NCBI GenBank assembly: GCA_002500665.1
Contig: DLRY01000078.1
Span: forward strand, 1-46,712
Length of the DNA: 46,712 nt
Direction of reading: 5' to 3'
From: Opitutia bacterium UBA7876
GTDB lineage: Bacteria > Verrucomicrobiota > Verrucomicrobiia > Opitutales > Seribacteraceae
The position numbers were made by a program, and so were the translations under genes. Shown piece by piece: positions 18,426 to 26,801 of the stretch. Each line of letters begins with the position of its first letter. The stretch's first letter is position 1. The notes below the pieces were generated by a model. The model made no database searches. It saw only the letters and a program-made list of their open reading frames with translations, and was not told the origin of the DNA.

Positions 18426-19817
18426 TCAGGAAAGACCATCGAGCGGACCCGTGCTGTCCCCGAACTCGTCCGCCTTGACTCCCATCCGCTGGAGGAGGGA
18501 AAGGTGAAGGTTGCACATGGGGGTTTCCTTGGGGGCCCGCAGACGGCGTCCGGGGCGGAGGGCACCCTGTCCCTTGCCGGCGAGAACGAGGGGGAGATCC
18601 CGCTCGGTATGGCGGTTTCCGTCCTTGATGGAGGAGCCGAAGAGGACCATGCTGTTGTCGAGGAGGGAGCTCCCTCCCTCGTCCAGGGACTTCATCCTGC
18701 CGAGCAGGTAGGCGGCCTGTTCCACGTGCCAAAGGCAGATGCGGCGGTAGGGGTCCTTTTTGTCGGCTTTCTCGCGATGGTGGGAATAGCCGTGGAAACT
18801 GGAACCGCTCACCCCGTCCAGGAAATCGAAGGTGGCTCCCGACTGGGCGTCCCCCAGCATCATGGTGGAAATGCGGGTACTGTCCGTCCAGAAGGCGAGA
18901 ACGAGGACGTCGAGCATGAGCTCGACCTGCCGGGCATGCTGGTCGGGCATCTCGTCCTCCGGGCGTTGCATCTCGTGCCCACCCTTGTTGATCCAGCGCC
19001 TTGGCGGCTTGAGGGTTGCCTCGATCCTGCGTTCCACCGCCCGGACGGACTCGAGGTACTCGTCGAGCTTGAGCCGGTCGTGGCCGCTGATGCGCTTCTG
19101 GAGCGATTTCGCGTCGTCCAGCACTAGGTCGAGCACGCTGGCGTCGTCCGCCTGGAGGGAATTGCGGGCGGCGGGTGAACCTGGATCGATTCCCTGCCCG
19201 AGTGGGACGGCCCGCGTGCGGAAGAGACGATCGAAGGCACGCTGGGGATGAATTTCCTTGGTCACGGGCGTGTGCGGGTCACGCCAGGAAACGTAGGAAC
19301 CGAGGATGCGGGGGAAACCGCCCCCGACGTTATCGATGCCGGTGCGGGGCTGGTCGATGCCGAGCTCGAAGGAGGGAAGCGCCGTCTGGTGGCCGATGTG
19401 GCGGGCCATGACCTGATCCACGCTCGTTCCACCGGTATCGAGCTCGCTTCCGACGCCCCTCTCTACGTAGCCTCCGGAGAGCCAGGCCGGCACCTTGGGC
19501 CAATGACCGTTGCGGCCCCGGGTTCTCTTGTTCCAGAGGTTTTCCAGAACGATCAGGTCCTCCTTGAGGCCAAGCTTTTCGAAGGGCTTGAGCATGGGGG
19601 GAGTCTCGTACCTTTCACCGTCCCCCTGGGGATTCCATTCGGCGGGAATGGTGCCGTTGGGGGCGAAGAGGAAAGCGCAACGCAAGGGCGGACGGTTCAG
19701 GCTTGCCGGCTTGGCGATGGCACGGTTCATGGACTCGAACCAGGGCAGGGCCAGAGCGGCCCCCAAGCCTCGAAGCATGGAGCGCCTGGGCAAGGGTTTG
19801 GAAAGCGCCAGGTTCAT
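18426..19817 (-). CDS. DUF1552 family protein, Tat-exported
   Basis: 463-residue DUF1552 protein with a twin-arginine signal (P-R-R-S-M-L-R-G at residues 10-17, then a hydrophobic run). The family opening, R-C-A-F-L-F-A-P-N-G-T, is followed by W-N-P-Q-G. The mid-region has T-S-V-D-Q-V-M-A-R-H-I-G and the typical S-W-R-D-P-H-T-P block, and the C-terminal half has M-M-L-G-D-A-Q-S-G-A. DUF1552 genes are habitually adjacent to DUF1587/1592/1588/1585 cytochrome-type genes, and here one lies 47 bases upstream. The pair parallels the DUF1501 + DUF1549/1553 pairs at the left end. No enzymatic activity is established. Confidence 0.9.
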   Translation of the reverse strand: MNLALSKPLPRRSMLRGLGAALALPWFESMNRAIAKPASLNRPPLRCAFLFAPNGTIPAEWNPQGDGERYETPPMLKPFEKLGLKEDLIVLENLWNKRTRGRNGHWPKVPAWLSGGYVERGVGSELDTGGTSVDQVMARHIGHQTALPSFELGIDQPRTGIDNVGGGFPRILGSYVSWRDPHTPVTKEIHPQRAFDRLFRTRAVPLGQGIDPGSPAARNSLQADDASVLDLVLDDAKSLQKRISGHDRLKLDEYLESVRAVERRIEATLKPPRRWINKGGHEMQRPEDEMPDQHARQVELMLDVLVLAFWTDSTRISTMMLGDAQSGATFDFLDGVSGSSFHGYSHHREKADKKDPYRRICLWHVEQAAYLLGRMKSLDEGGSSLLDNSMVLFGSSIKDGNRHTERDLPLVLAGKGQGALRPGRRLRAPKETPMCNLHLSLLQRMGVKADEFGDSTGPLDGLS

Positions 19818-19864
19818 CTTGCTATCTTTCTACAGGCTAGATGTTTGGGAAGACAACCATGGAG

Positions 19865-22147
19865 TTAGCGGGAAGCCGGCTTTTGCTTGTGCCGGAAGGG
19901 GGTGCTTTGGATGATCTCGTGGATCAGGTCACGGGCTCCGTATCCGTTTTGCTCAAGTTTCCGGGCGATCCGCTCGATGGCTCCCTCGTCCCCGTCGACG
20001 AGGGCTCTCCCGAGGGCATAGCCGTAGGTCTTGCGGATCAGTTGCCGGAGAAAGGCGTCCTTGCGCAGGAGGAGGATGCGGCGGAGTTGCTCGGGCCCGT
20101 CGAAGGCTTCCCCGGTGGGAAGGCTTCCCTTGGTATGGATGGGCTGGCCGTTCGCTTTTTCGCGCCAGCGACCGAGAAAGTCGAAATTCTCGAGGGCGAA
20201 ACCGACCGGGTCGATCAGGTTGTGGCAAGCGGAACAGGAGGCATGGTCACGGTGCTTCTCCAGGCTTTCCTTGATGCCGAGCTTTTTCCCATTGGCGTTC
20301 TTGACGAGGGGAGGGACGTCGGGTGGGGGTGGAGGCACGGGCGTCCCGAAGAGGACGTCCAGCACCCAGGCGCCCCTCAGGACGGGACTGGTCTGCTTAT
20401 AGTGGGAAGTGGCCGCGAGAACGGCCCCCATCCCGATCAGTCCGCCCCGCCTTTGGTTATCGAAGGAAACCCTCCGGAATTCCTCCAAGGGCAGGCTCTT
20501 CCAGTCTTCCCGCTGGTAGAACTTGGCCAACCGTCCGCTCATGAAAGTATAGTTGGAGTCGAGGAGGTTGAGGACGGGCCGGTTTTCCGAGACCAGGTCA
20601 TGGAAGAAGAGCTCGCATTCCGTCCGCATGGCCTTGGCGACCTCTGGCGTGTAGTAATGCTGGATGTCGTTCTGGGTCGGAGCGAGCCTTCCTCCGACGT
20701 CCTTGGTGCCAAGCCACTGTCCGATGAAGGTCCTTGAAAAGACGGATGACTTCGGGTCGTCGAGCATCCGCTCGACTTCACGGCGGAGGACTTCCTCGTC
20801 CTGCAGGCTTCCGTGGTCGGCCAGTTGCAGAAGGGTCGAGTCGGGCATCGAGCTCCAGAGGAAATAGGAGAGGCGGGATGCCAATTCGTGTCCGCTGAGG
20901 AGTTCAATCTCGTTGCCCGTGGGAGGAGTCTCGATGCGAAAGAGGAAATCCGGGGAAACAAGGATGCCCTTGAGCATCAGCTTGACGCGCTCCTCGTAGG
21001 GGTCGCCCCGCTTGTCGGCCCTGTCGTAGAGGACGAGGAAACGGTCCGCCTCCTCGTCCGAGACGGGGCGGCGGAAGGCTAGGGGGAGAAAGCGCCTGAG
21101 CAGGTTGCGGGCCGCCTTGCGGGGAGCCAAGGGCTTTTCGCCCGGGTTGAAACCGAGCAACCGGAAGTGGGCAGCCCCTTGGCCGGCTTTCTCCGGACCT
21201 CTGGCCTCCTCCACCTGCGCAAGGTAGAGGCCACCCCCCTCTTCACCAGCCCGGAAGGTGATGGTTCGCAGCCCGCGCGCGAGCTCCAGTTCGAAGTGGT
21301 CGTTGCGCGGGCGGTTTTTGTAAGTGGGGTCGTATTTCAGACCTAGGTTCGCGGCCTGCACGCCATCCACTTCCACCTTGAGCCTCATCCATTTGTCCTT
21401 GGCCGGCCCCATGCCGACCTTGAAGCCGTATTTGCCTTGCACGTATACGGGAAGGGTCAGGGAAACCTTCTCTCCCGGATTCATCGGATAAAGGTCGAAT
21501 TGTCCGGCGCTCACCAGTTCGGGAGCCTTTTTGAGAGGCTTGAAGTCGCTGGCTTCGAAGCGGCGCTTGAGGACCGGGCTGACGATGACGGCATCCACGA
21601 TTTGGCCGGAGGCCTCGAGGAAGCGCTCCATAAGCATGGGCGGAGTGTAGAGGGTTTCGCCATTGTTTTCGAAGCCCTCACCACCTCCGCTTTCCATGGG
21701 AAAAGTCTCGGAGAAACCGAGCATGATGCCGAGCAGGTCGCGCACCGTATTATCGTACTCCAGTCGGTTGAGCCGACGCGCCGTGACGGGGGAGGCGAAG
21801 GGTGGCGCCTTGGAAGCGCTTTCGCGCAGATAGGCTTGGATCCAGTTGGCGACCTTGAGGCGTTCCTCCTCGGTCGGCTGATCCTTTTGCTTGGCGGGTG
21901 GCATGGTGCGGTTGCGCAACTGTTCGGCCACGCTCCGCCATTCGCCCCGCCGTTTTTCCATGTGGGCGGGTTTCTTTGCCCCGAGGAAAAGGACGCCTCC
22001 TTCGGAGTCCTCCGGATCGTGGCAGTCGAAGCAATATTGGTCGAGGACCGGGAAGACGGTACCGGCGAAGAATTTGCCCGGGTCCTCTTCGCCATGGGAG
22101 CAAAGCAATCCGGTCCAGAAAAAGCAAAACGGTGAAAGGAAACGCAT
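19865..22147 (-). CDS. Cytochrome-type DUF1587-DUF1592-DUF1588-DUF1585 protein
   Basis: 760 residues. ATG 22147 is chosen because it gives a signal peptide (M-R-F-L-S-P-F then a hydrophobic run) and sits 10 bases after the upstream sulfatase stop; longer in-frame forms overlap that gene. An N-terminal PSCyt1-like domain has Y-C-F-D-C-H, and a later M-P-P-A-K supplies a likely distal methionine. DUF1587 follows (R-L-N-R-L-E-Y-D-N-T-V-R-D-L-L-G), then a beta-rich segment that may bind ligand. DUF1592 and DUF1588 come next, the latter with R-G-A-W-V-L and a second haem-like C-S-A-C-H before N-L-I-D-P-V-G-F-A-L. DUF1585 is at the C-terminus. Two CxxCH motifs indicate a dihaem electron-transfer protein. 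It pairs with the DUF1552 protein downstream; substrate unknown. Confidence 0.92.
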   Translation of the reverse strand: MRFLSPFCFFWTGLLCSHGEEDPGKFFAGTVFPVLDQYCFDCHDPEDSEGGVLFLGAKKPAHMEKRRGEWRSVAEQLRNRTMPPAKQKDQPTEEERLKVANWIQAYLRESASKAPPFASPVTARRLNRLEYDNTVRDLLGIMLGFSETFPMESGGGEGFENNGETLYTPPMLMERFLEASGQIVDAVIVSPVLKRRFEASDFKPLKKAPELVSAGQFDLYPMNPGEKVSLTLPVYVQGKYGFKVGMGPAKDKWMRLKVEVDGVQAANLGLKYDPTYKNRPRNDHFELELARGLRTITFRAGEEGGGLYLAQVEEARGPEKAGQGAAHFRLLGFNPGEKPLAPRKAARNLLRRFLPLAFRRPVSDEEADRFLVLYDRADKRGDPYEERVKLMLKGILVSPDFLFRIETPPTGNEIELLSGHELASRLSYFLWSSMPDSTLLQLADHGSLQDEEVLRREVERMLDDPKSSVFSRTFIGQWLGTKDVGGRLAPTQNDIQHYYTPEVAKAMRTECELFFHDLVSENRPVLNLLDSNYTFMSGRLAKFYQREDWKSLPLEEFRRVSFDNQRRGGLIGMGAVLAATSHYKQTSPVLRGAWVLDVLFGTPVPPPPPDVPPLVKNANGKKLGIKESLEKHRDHASCSACHNLIDPVGFALENFDFLGRWREKANGQPIHTKGSLPTGEAFDGPEQLRRILLLRKDAFLRQLIRKTYGYALGRALVDGDEGAIERIARKLEQNGYGARDLIHEIIQSTPFRHKQKPASR

Positions 22148-22157
22148 GGGCAAGGCT

Positions 22158-23735
22158 CTACCTGGCTCCCCGGGCGAGCTGGCTTTTTTCCCGGTCGTTC
22201 CAAAGCTTGGCAAGCTGTTCGACTTTGGTGGGGTGCTTGGTTGCCAAGTCATTCAATTCGTTGGGGTCCTTGCCCAGATCGTACAGCTCCCACTTGGCTT
22301 TCTTTTTCGAATCCTTGTTGAAGACCAGTTTCCAGTTACCCGTGCGGATGGCCTTGCCCCTCGCATGGTGGAAGAAGAGAACCGCCGGGTCGGGTTGCTC
22401 CTTGCCCAATAGAGAAGGAAGAATCGAACGGCCGTCCCAGGCGATCCGCTTTTCCCCGCCGGCTTTTTCGGCGGGCTTCACGCCGGTGGCTTCGAGGATG
22501 GTAGGCATCAGGTCGACGAGGTGGGCGAGGGTGGAGCTGGTCGTTCCCTTGCCCTTGATTGCGCTGGGCCAGTGGGCGATCATGGGCGTGTGAATGCCGC
22601 CCTCGTGGTCGTATTGCTTGAAAAGCCGATAGGGGGTGTTGGAAAGGTTGGCCCATCCGTAGCCGTAGCTTTGGTAGGTGATTTCCGGGCCCGGCATGAG
22701 CTCGGTCAGGTTGCCCGGTTTCATGGGCCTTCCGTCCCGCGTCTTCTCGGGCAGGTAGTCCCCCTTCCGGTTGGCCCCGTACTCGACGTGACAGCCCCCG
22801 TTGTCGATGGTGAAGAAGGTGAGGGTGTCGTCCAGTTGCCCGGACTTGCGCAAGTGATCGAGAACCCGTCCGATTACCCGGTCCATGATGGTCACTTGAG
22901 CGGCGTAGACTTCCATCCTCCGCTCCTGCCAGGCCTTGTTGCTCTCATCCTTCCAGGCCGGGACGTTGGGGTGGCGTGGGGAGAGCTCGACTTCCGGCCC
23001 GATGACCCCGAGCTTCTTCATCCGCTTCAGCCTCCGGCTTCGCAATTCATCCCATCCTGCGGAGAACCGCCCCTTGTATTGCTCGATTTCTTCGCCGGGG
23101 GCATGGAGGGGCCAATGGGCGGCGGTGAAGGGCAGGTAGAGGAAAAAGGGCTTGTCCTTGGGCGTCTCCTTGAGGAATGCGACGGCTTCCTTGCCGATCG
23201 CATCGGTGAAGTAGTAATCCGGGTCCTTCATGAATTCCTCGTCGATAAGTTTGCGGTCCCGTCGCAGACCGAAGGGGGCGAAGAAACTGCTGGCTCCCCC
23301 GAGAATTCCGTAAAAGCGGTCGAACCCGCGCTGGTCGGGATACACGGCTCGGCTTCCTCCGTCCTTGCGGTAGTCGCCGGCGAGGTGCCACTTGCCCATT
23401 ATCCCGGTTGCATAGCCGTTTTCTTGAAGGGCTCTTGGCAGGGGCAGGCAGCGGGGGTGCAGACTGCCGTTCTTCAAGGAGGTCCGGTGGTAGACCCCGG
23501 TCAGCATGGATGCCCGCGAGACCCAGCACATGTTCTCGCTGTAGAAATTGGTGAAGCGTATTCCTCCCTCGGCGAGGGAATCGAGGTGAGGCGTGCGGAT
23601 TTCACCGCCAAAGCAACCGAGGTCGGAGTAGCCCATGTCGTCGGACATGATCAGCAGAACGTTGGGCCTTTTGCCGGCCTGGACCAAGGCGCCGGCCCAG
23701 GCCAGGAGAAAGAGGACGAGGAACTTCGTTTTCAT
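22158..23735 (-). CDS. Sulfatase with non-canonical C-W-V-S-R active site
   Basis: 525-residue secreted sulfatase, signal peptide about residues 1-20. The fold landmarks are intact: M-S-D-D-M-G-Y-S-D (D32-D33), G-K-W-H-L-A, and T-I-D-N-G-G in place of the usual T-S-D-N-G. The formylglycine motif reads C70-W-V72-S-R74 within N-M-C-W-V-S-R-A-S-M-L-T-G, so the consensus proline at the third position is valine. C and R are kept. It otherwise resembles the arylsulfatase at 10180, with the same S-D-L-G-C-F-G-G-E-I segment. Either the local maturase accepts valine or the protein is poorly matured and serves another role. It follows the lyase-like aldolase gene by 96 bases and precedes the DUF1592-type gene by 10. 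Confidence 0.9.
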   Translation of the reverse strand: MKTKFLVLFLLAWAGALVQAGKRPNVLLIMSDDMGYSDLGCFGGEIRTPHLDSLAEGGIRFTNFYSENMCWVSRASMLTGVYHRTSLKNGSLHPRCLPLPRALQENGYATGIMGKWHLAGDYRKDGGSRAVYPDQRGFDRFYGILGGASSFFAPFGLRRDRKLIDEEFMKDPDYYFTDAIGKEAVAFLKETPKDKPFFLYLPFTAAHWPLHAPGEEIEQYKGRFSAGWDELRSRRLKRMKKLGVIGPEVELSPRHPNVPAWKDESNKAWQERRMEVYAAQVTIMDRVIGRVLDHLRKSGQLDDTLTFFTIDNGGCHVEYGANRKGDYLPEKTRDGRPMKPGNLTELMPGPEITYQSYGYGWANLSNTPYRLFKQYDHEGGIHTPMIAHWPSAIKGKGTTSSTLAHLVDLMPTILEATGVKPAEKAGGEKRIAWDGRSILPSLLGKEQPDPAVLFFHHARGKAIRTGNWKLVFNKDSKKKAKWELYDLGKDPNELNDLATKHPTKVEQLAKLWNDREKSQLARGAR

Positions 23736-23831
23736 AAACGCAATAAGGATAAGCGGGAAGGCCGGGGCAAGCGACGATGAAAAGCGTGGGGAATGCGGGA
23801 AACTAAACGGATTGACTGCGGGTGATGATTC

Positions 23832-24764
23832 CTAGGGAAGGTTGAATTCTCCGCTGGTGAGCTCACTTGCGAAACCGGATGCCTCGAGGAGGGATCGCGC
23901 ATGAGCGGTTTCCTCCCCATTGAGAACGGCCTGGGGCAAGCGGCAAGGGCCGGGGTCAAGACCAAGCAGGGGCCAGGCAACCTGCTTGAGACAGGAATGG
24001 TAGGGACCCGGTTGCGTATCAAGCAGGCGGATCAGCCGTACGCATTTCCCCATCCAGTTTTGGGCTTCCTCCATCCGTCCGCTTTCGAAGGCCTCGATGA
24101 CCTTGGCGAAAAGGGGAGCGGCTACGCAATAGGTACTCCCGACCATCCCTTTGGCGCCGGTGGCAAGCCCGCCGAGGATCATTTCGTCGGAACCGAAGAG
24201 GACGTCGAGCCGACCGTCCTCGAATTCGATACAGGTCGTCAGATCGGCCAGAAAGAAATCGCTGAACTTGATCCCGTTGAAAAGGGGAACCCGCTCGCAT
24301 GCCTTTTGCATGAATTCGACCAGGTCGGGCGAAACCCCGCTCATGCGCGGGATGTGATAATAGTAGTAAGGCAAGTCCGGGGCGCAACCGCAGACGCGGG
24401 CAATGAAGTCGACGAGGGCGTCGACGCCGGCGGGCTTGAAGTAGGTGGGGGGAAGAGTAGAAATGGCATCGGCCCCGATTTCGGCGGCATGACCGGCCAA
24501 CTCGCAAGCTGACTCGACCGAATTGTGCCCAACCTGGACGACCACGGGAAGCCTGCCCCTCGTTGCCGAGACGAAGGCCCCGGCGACCTGCTTTCGCTCC
24601 TCCACGCTCATGGACTCGCCCTCGCCGGTGCTTCCGCAAACGTAGAAACCGGAAACCCCGGATTCGATCATGGAGTCGGTCATGGCGGGAATCAGGTCCA
24701 GGTTCACCGAACCGTCCTTCCGGAAAGGGGTGTAGGTGGCGGCAATCAGACCGGTTAGCTTCAT
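23832..24764 (-). CDS. N-acetylneuraminate lyase-like aldolase (DapA/NanA family)
   Basis: 310-residue cytoplasmic class I aldolase; no signal peptide. Lyases of this type cleave N-acetylneuraminate to N-acetylmannosamine and pyruvate. G-S-T-G-E at 44-48 matches the lyase signature (dihydrodipicolinate synthases usually have G-T-T-G-E). The catalytic tyrosine is Y136 in Y-H-I-P, followed by R-M-S-G-V, and the Schiff-base lysine is K166 in G-I-K-F-S-D. Length fits the family. It lies 76 bases after a small lipoprotein gene and 96 bases before a sulfatase on the same strand. A GH33 sialidase and a kelch-SSS transporter about 11 kb away support sialic acid as substrate. Other 2-keto-3-deoxy acids remain possible. 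Confidence 0.85.
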   Translation of the reverse strand: MKLTGLIAATYTPFRKDGSVNLDLIPAMTDSMIESGVSGFYVCGSTGEGESMSVEERKQVAGAFVSATRGRLPVVVQVGHNSVESACELAGHAAEIGADAISTLPPTYFKPAGVDALVDFIARVCGCAPDLPYYYYHIPRMSGVSPDLVEFMQKACERVPLFNGIKFSDFFLADLTTCIEFEDGRLDVLFGSDEMILGGLATGAKGMVGSTYCVAAPLFAKVIEAFESGRMEEAQNWMGKCVRLIRLLDTQPGPYHSCLKQVAWPLLGLDPGPCRLPQAVLNGEETAHARSLLEASGFASELTSGEFNLP

Positions 24765-24840
24765 CGACTCTGGTTGTAATGAATCGGGCCTTTGCGAGGC
24801 AAGGAGAAGAAGAGCCTTTCCGGGAAACGGTGTTTGCCGG

Positions 24841-25215
24841 CTACCTGTCGAGCCTTGAGGAGGCGCGGATCAAGTCGGCCCGGATGCCCTTCCTTTTCCA
24901 GATCTTGGATCCCTCGTCGCCGAAAAGAATCAATTCGTCCGCCTCGAGGGCATAGCTTTTGCCATCCTGTATCAGCAAGCCGCTGGGCTTGAGGCTGATG
25001 GGGGCGCTGAGGTCGAGATCGGGTTCCCTTGCCAGGGTCTCCCGCAGAAGAGCCCGTCCCGGAGGCATCAACTGGAAGGTCGTCCGGGAACCCAAACCCG
25101 CATCCCAAACGCTGAAGGTAGTGGCCCAGGGGACTGGCTTCGGCGGGTGGCACCCAAAGAGCAACAGGGTGGAAAAAAGTACGAGGGCTGAACCTTTCTT
25201 CATTGATCGGGCCAT
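24841..25215 (-). CDS. Small lipoprotein of unknown function
   Basis: 124 residues from ATG 25215; ATG 25203, four codons later, is equally plausible. The N-terminus is a lipoprotein signal: M-K-K, a hydrophobic core, then L-L-F-G-C as lipobox with a lipidatable cysteine 18 residues from the second start. The mature part, about 103 residues, contains T-T-F-S-V-W-D-A-G-L-G, then L-K-P-S-G-L-L-I-Q-D-G and E-A-D-E-L-I-L-F-G-D-E-G, which look like beta strands. I do not recognise a family. It is the first gene of the minus-strand block, transcribed divergently from the sulfatase cassette at 25305, and precedes the lyase-like aldolase by 76 bases. A solute-binding or surface-anchored role would fit the context but is a guess. 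Confidence 0.6.
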   Translation of the reverse strand: MARSMKKGSALVLFSTLLLFGCHPPKPVPWATTFSVWDAGLGSRTTFQLMPPGRALLRETLAREPDLDLSAPISLKPSGLLIQDGKSYALEADELILFGDEGSKIWKRKGIRADLIRASSRLDR

Positions 25216-25290
25216 GAAAGAGCCCACCCCAACAGGTTGTGGATGCTTTGTCAAAAAGTGTTGAGCCCGCTCGCCCCTTTGCCGATAAAC

Positions 25291-25296
25291 GAGGGG
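25291..25296 (+). promoter_or_regulatory. Strong Shine-Dalgarno for sulfatase cassette
   Basis: GAGGGG eight bases before ATG 25305. It fixes the start of the first sulfatase against an in-frame upstream start at 25239. It is one of the few clear ribosome-binding sites in the window and heads a set of four genes joined by ATGA overlaps. Confidence 0.65.
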
Positions 25297-25304
25297 ATAT
25301 CTCA

Positions 25305-26801
25305 ATGACTCGATTCGGCCTGATCATTTTATTCCTCGCGGCCACCGTCCTTTCGGCCCGCAAGCCCAACGTGCTTTTCCTTGCGGTGGACGACATGAAC
25401 GATTGGATCAGTACCCTCGGTGGGTATTCGGGAAAGGTCCATACCCCGAACCTCGAAAGACTGGGCCGACTGGGCGTTGCCTTCACCAATGCCCATACCG
25501 CATCCCCGGTCTGTTGCCCGAGCAGGACGGCCGTGATGCTGGGCTTGCGCCCCTCGACCTCGGGGGTTTACGACAACGGTCAGTGGTGGCGTCCCCAGTT
25601 GCCCGATGCGGTTTCCCTGCCCATGCATTTCAAGAGCCACGGCTACGAAACCATGGGATCGGGGAAGATCTTCCATCATACCGCGGGGTTCAACCCGCCT
25701 GACCAGTGGGATGATTTTCAACGCCTGGTTTTTAAGGACGATCCCTGGTTCCGAGGTCATAAGCTTAACTACCCTTGGTCGATGCCCGAGAAGTATCCCA
25801 AAGGTTATCCATTCAGCGGGTTGAAGGGCACGCCTCACGAAGGGGACTGGGGGGTCATCCCGGGGTTGGCCGAGGCCGAGTACGATGATTCCAAGTCGGT
25901 CGATTATGCAGTGCGGGCCCTTGCCGCAAAGAGAGCCAAACCCTTCTTCCTGGCCTGCGGAATTTTCCGTCCCCACCTGCCGTGGTATGCCCCGAAGAAA
26001 TACTTCGACCTGTATCCCCTCGAGGAAATCGAGTTGCCCAAGGTGCTCGAGCATGACCTGGCAGACGTTCCCGCCCAGGGAGTCAAGCTTTCCGCAGCCC
26101 GCAGGAACGAGTTTCTCAATATCAAGAAACACGGGAAGTGGAAGGAGGGCGTCCGGGCCTACCTGGCGAGCATAAGCTTTGCCGACGCCCAGCTGGGCCG
26201 CTTGCTCGACGCCCTCGAGAAGAGCCGTCATTTGGAGGATACCATCATCGTTCTTTGGTCGGATCATGGCTGGCACCTGGGGGAAAAGAATCATTGGCAC
26301 AAGAGTACCCTCTGGGAAGAATCGACCCGCATCCCCTTCGTTTTTTGCGTTCCCGGATTGACGAGGGGAGCCCGGTGCGCCCGTCCGGTCGATATGCTCT
26401 GCGTCTACCCGACCTTGATCGAGCTCTGCGGTCTGGAACCCAAGAAGGATCTTGATGGGATAAGCATCGTGCCTCTTTTGAAGAACCCGGAAAACAAGTG
26501 GGACGTTCCGGCCGTGACCGAGTTCAAGCGCGGGCAATGCGCGGTGCGGTCGGAGCGGTTCCGGTATATCCGATACGGGGATGGAACGGAGGAACTGTAC
26601 GATCATTCCAAGGATCCGAATGAATGGATCAACCTGGCCGAAAATAAATCCTACCGGAAGGTCATGGATGAACTTGGCCGCTCGATTCCGAAGAAATTCG
26701 CCCCGCATGCACCATCCAAGGGAGCTTATCAATTTGATCACAAGGCCTATGCCTGGACACATAAGAAGACGGGCAAGATTACCCACGGGGCAAAGAAATG
26801 A
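25305..26801 (+). CDS. Sulfatase, iduronate-2-sulfatase-like (C-C-P-S-R)
   Basis: 498-residue secreted sulfatase, signal peptide about residues 1-18. The metal motif is A-V-D-D-M-N-D (D29-D30). The formylglycine cysteine is C70 in P-V-C-C-P-S-R, a double cysteine whose first member fits C-x-P-x-R. G-S-G-K-I-F-H-H replaces the usual G-K-W-H, as in iduronate-2-sulfatase relatives, and the distal site is W-S-D-H-G-W-H-L-G-E-K. These features match S1_7-type enzymes that remove 2-O-sulfate from uronic acids, though many PVC members have unknown substrates. The start has a good ribosome-binding site. Its TGA overlaps the next sulfatase's ATG by four bases. It is the head gene of a four-sulfatase cassette and diverges from the lipoprotein gene. 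Confidence 0.93.
   Translation: MTRFGLIILFLAATVLSARKPNVLFLAVDDMNDWISTLGGYSGKVHTPNLERLGRLGVAFTNAHTASPVCCPSRTAVMLGLRPSTSGVYDNGQWWRPQLPDAVSLPMHFKSHGYETMGSGKIFHHTAGFNPPDQWDDFQRLVFKDDPWFRGHKLNYPWSMPEKYPKGYPFSGLKGTPHEGDWGVIPGLAEAEYDDSKSVDYAVRALAAKRAKPFFLACGIFRPHLPWYAPKKYFDLYPLEEIELPKVLEHDLADVPAQGVKLSAARRNEFLNIKKHGKWKEGVRAYLASISFADAQLGRLLDALEKSRHLEDTIIVLWSDHGWHLGEKNHWHKSTLWEESTRIPFVFCVPGLTRGARCARPVDMLCVYPTLIELCGLEPKKDLDGISIVPLLKNPENKWDVPAVTEFKRGQCAVRSERFRYIRYGDGTEELYDHSKDPNEWINLAENKSYRKVMDELGRSIPKKFAPHAPSKGAYQFDHKAYAWTHKKTGKITHGAKK

Noticed and set aside
25249..25254. Perfect TTGACA on the minus strand upstream of the lipoprotein gene
   Set aside because: No -10-like sequence at a 16-18 base spacing, so a promoter cannot be claimed.
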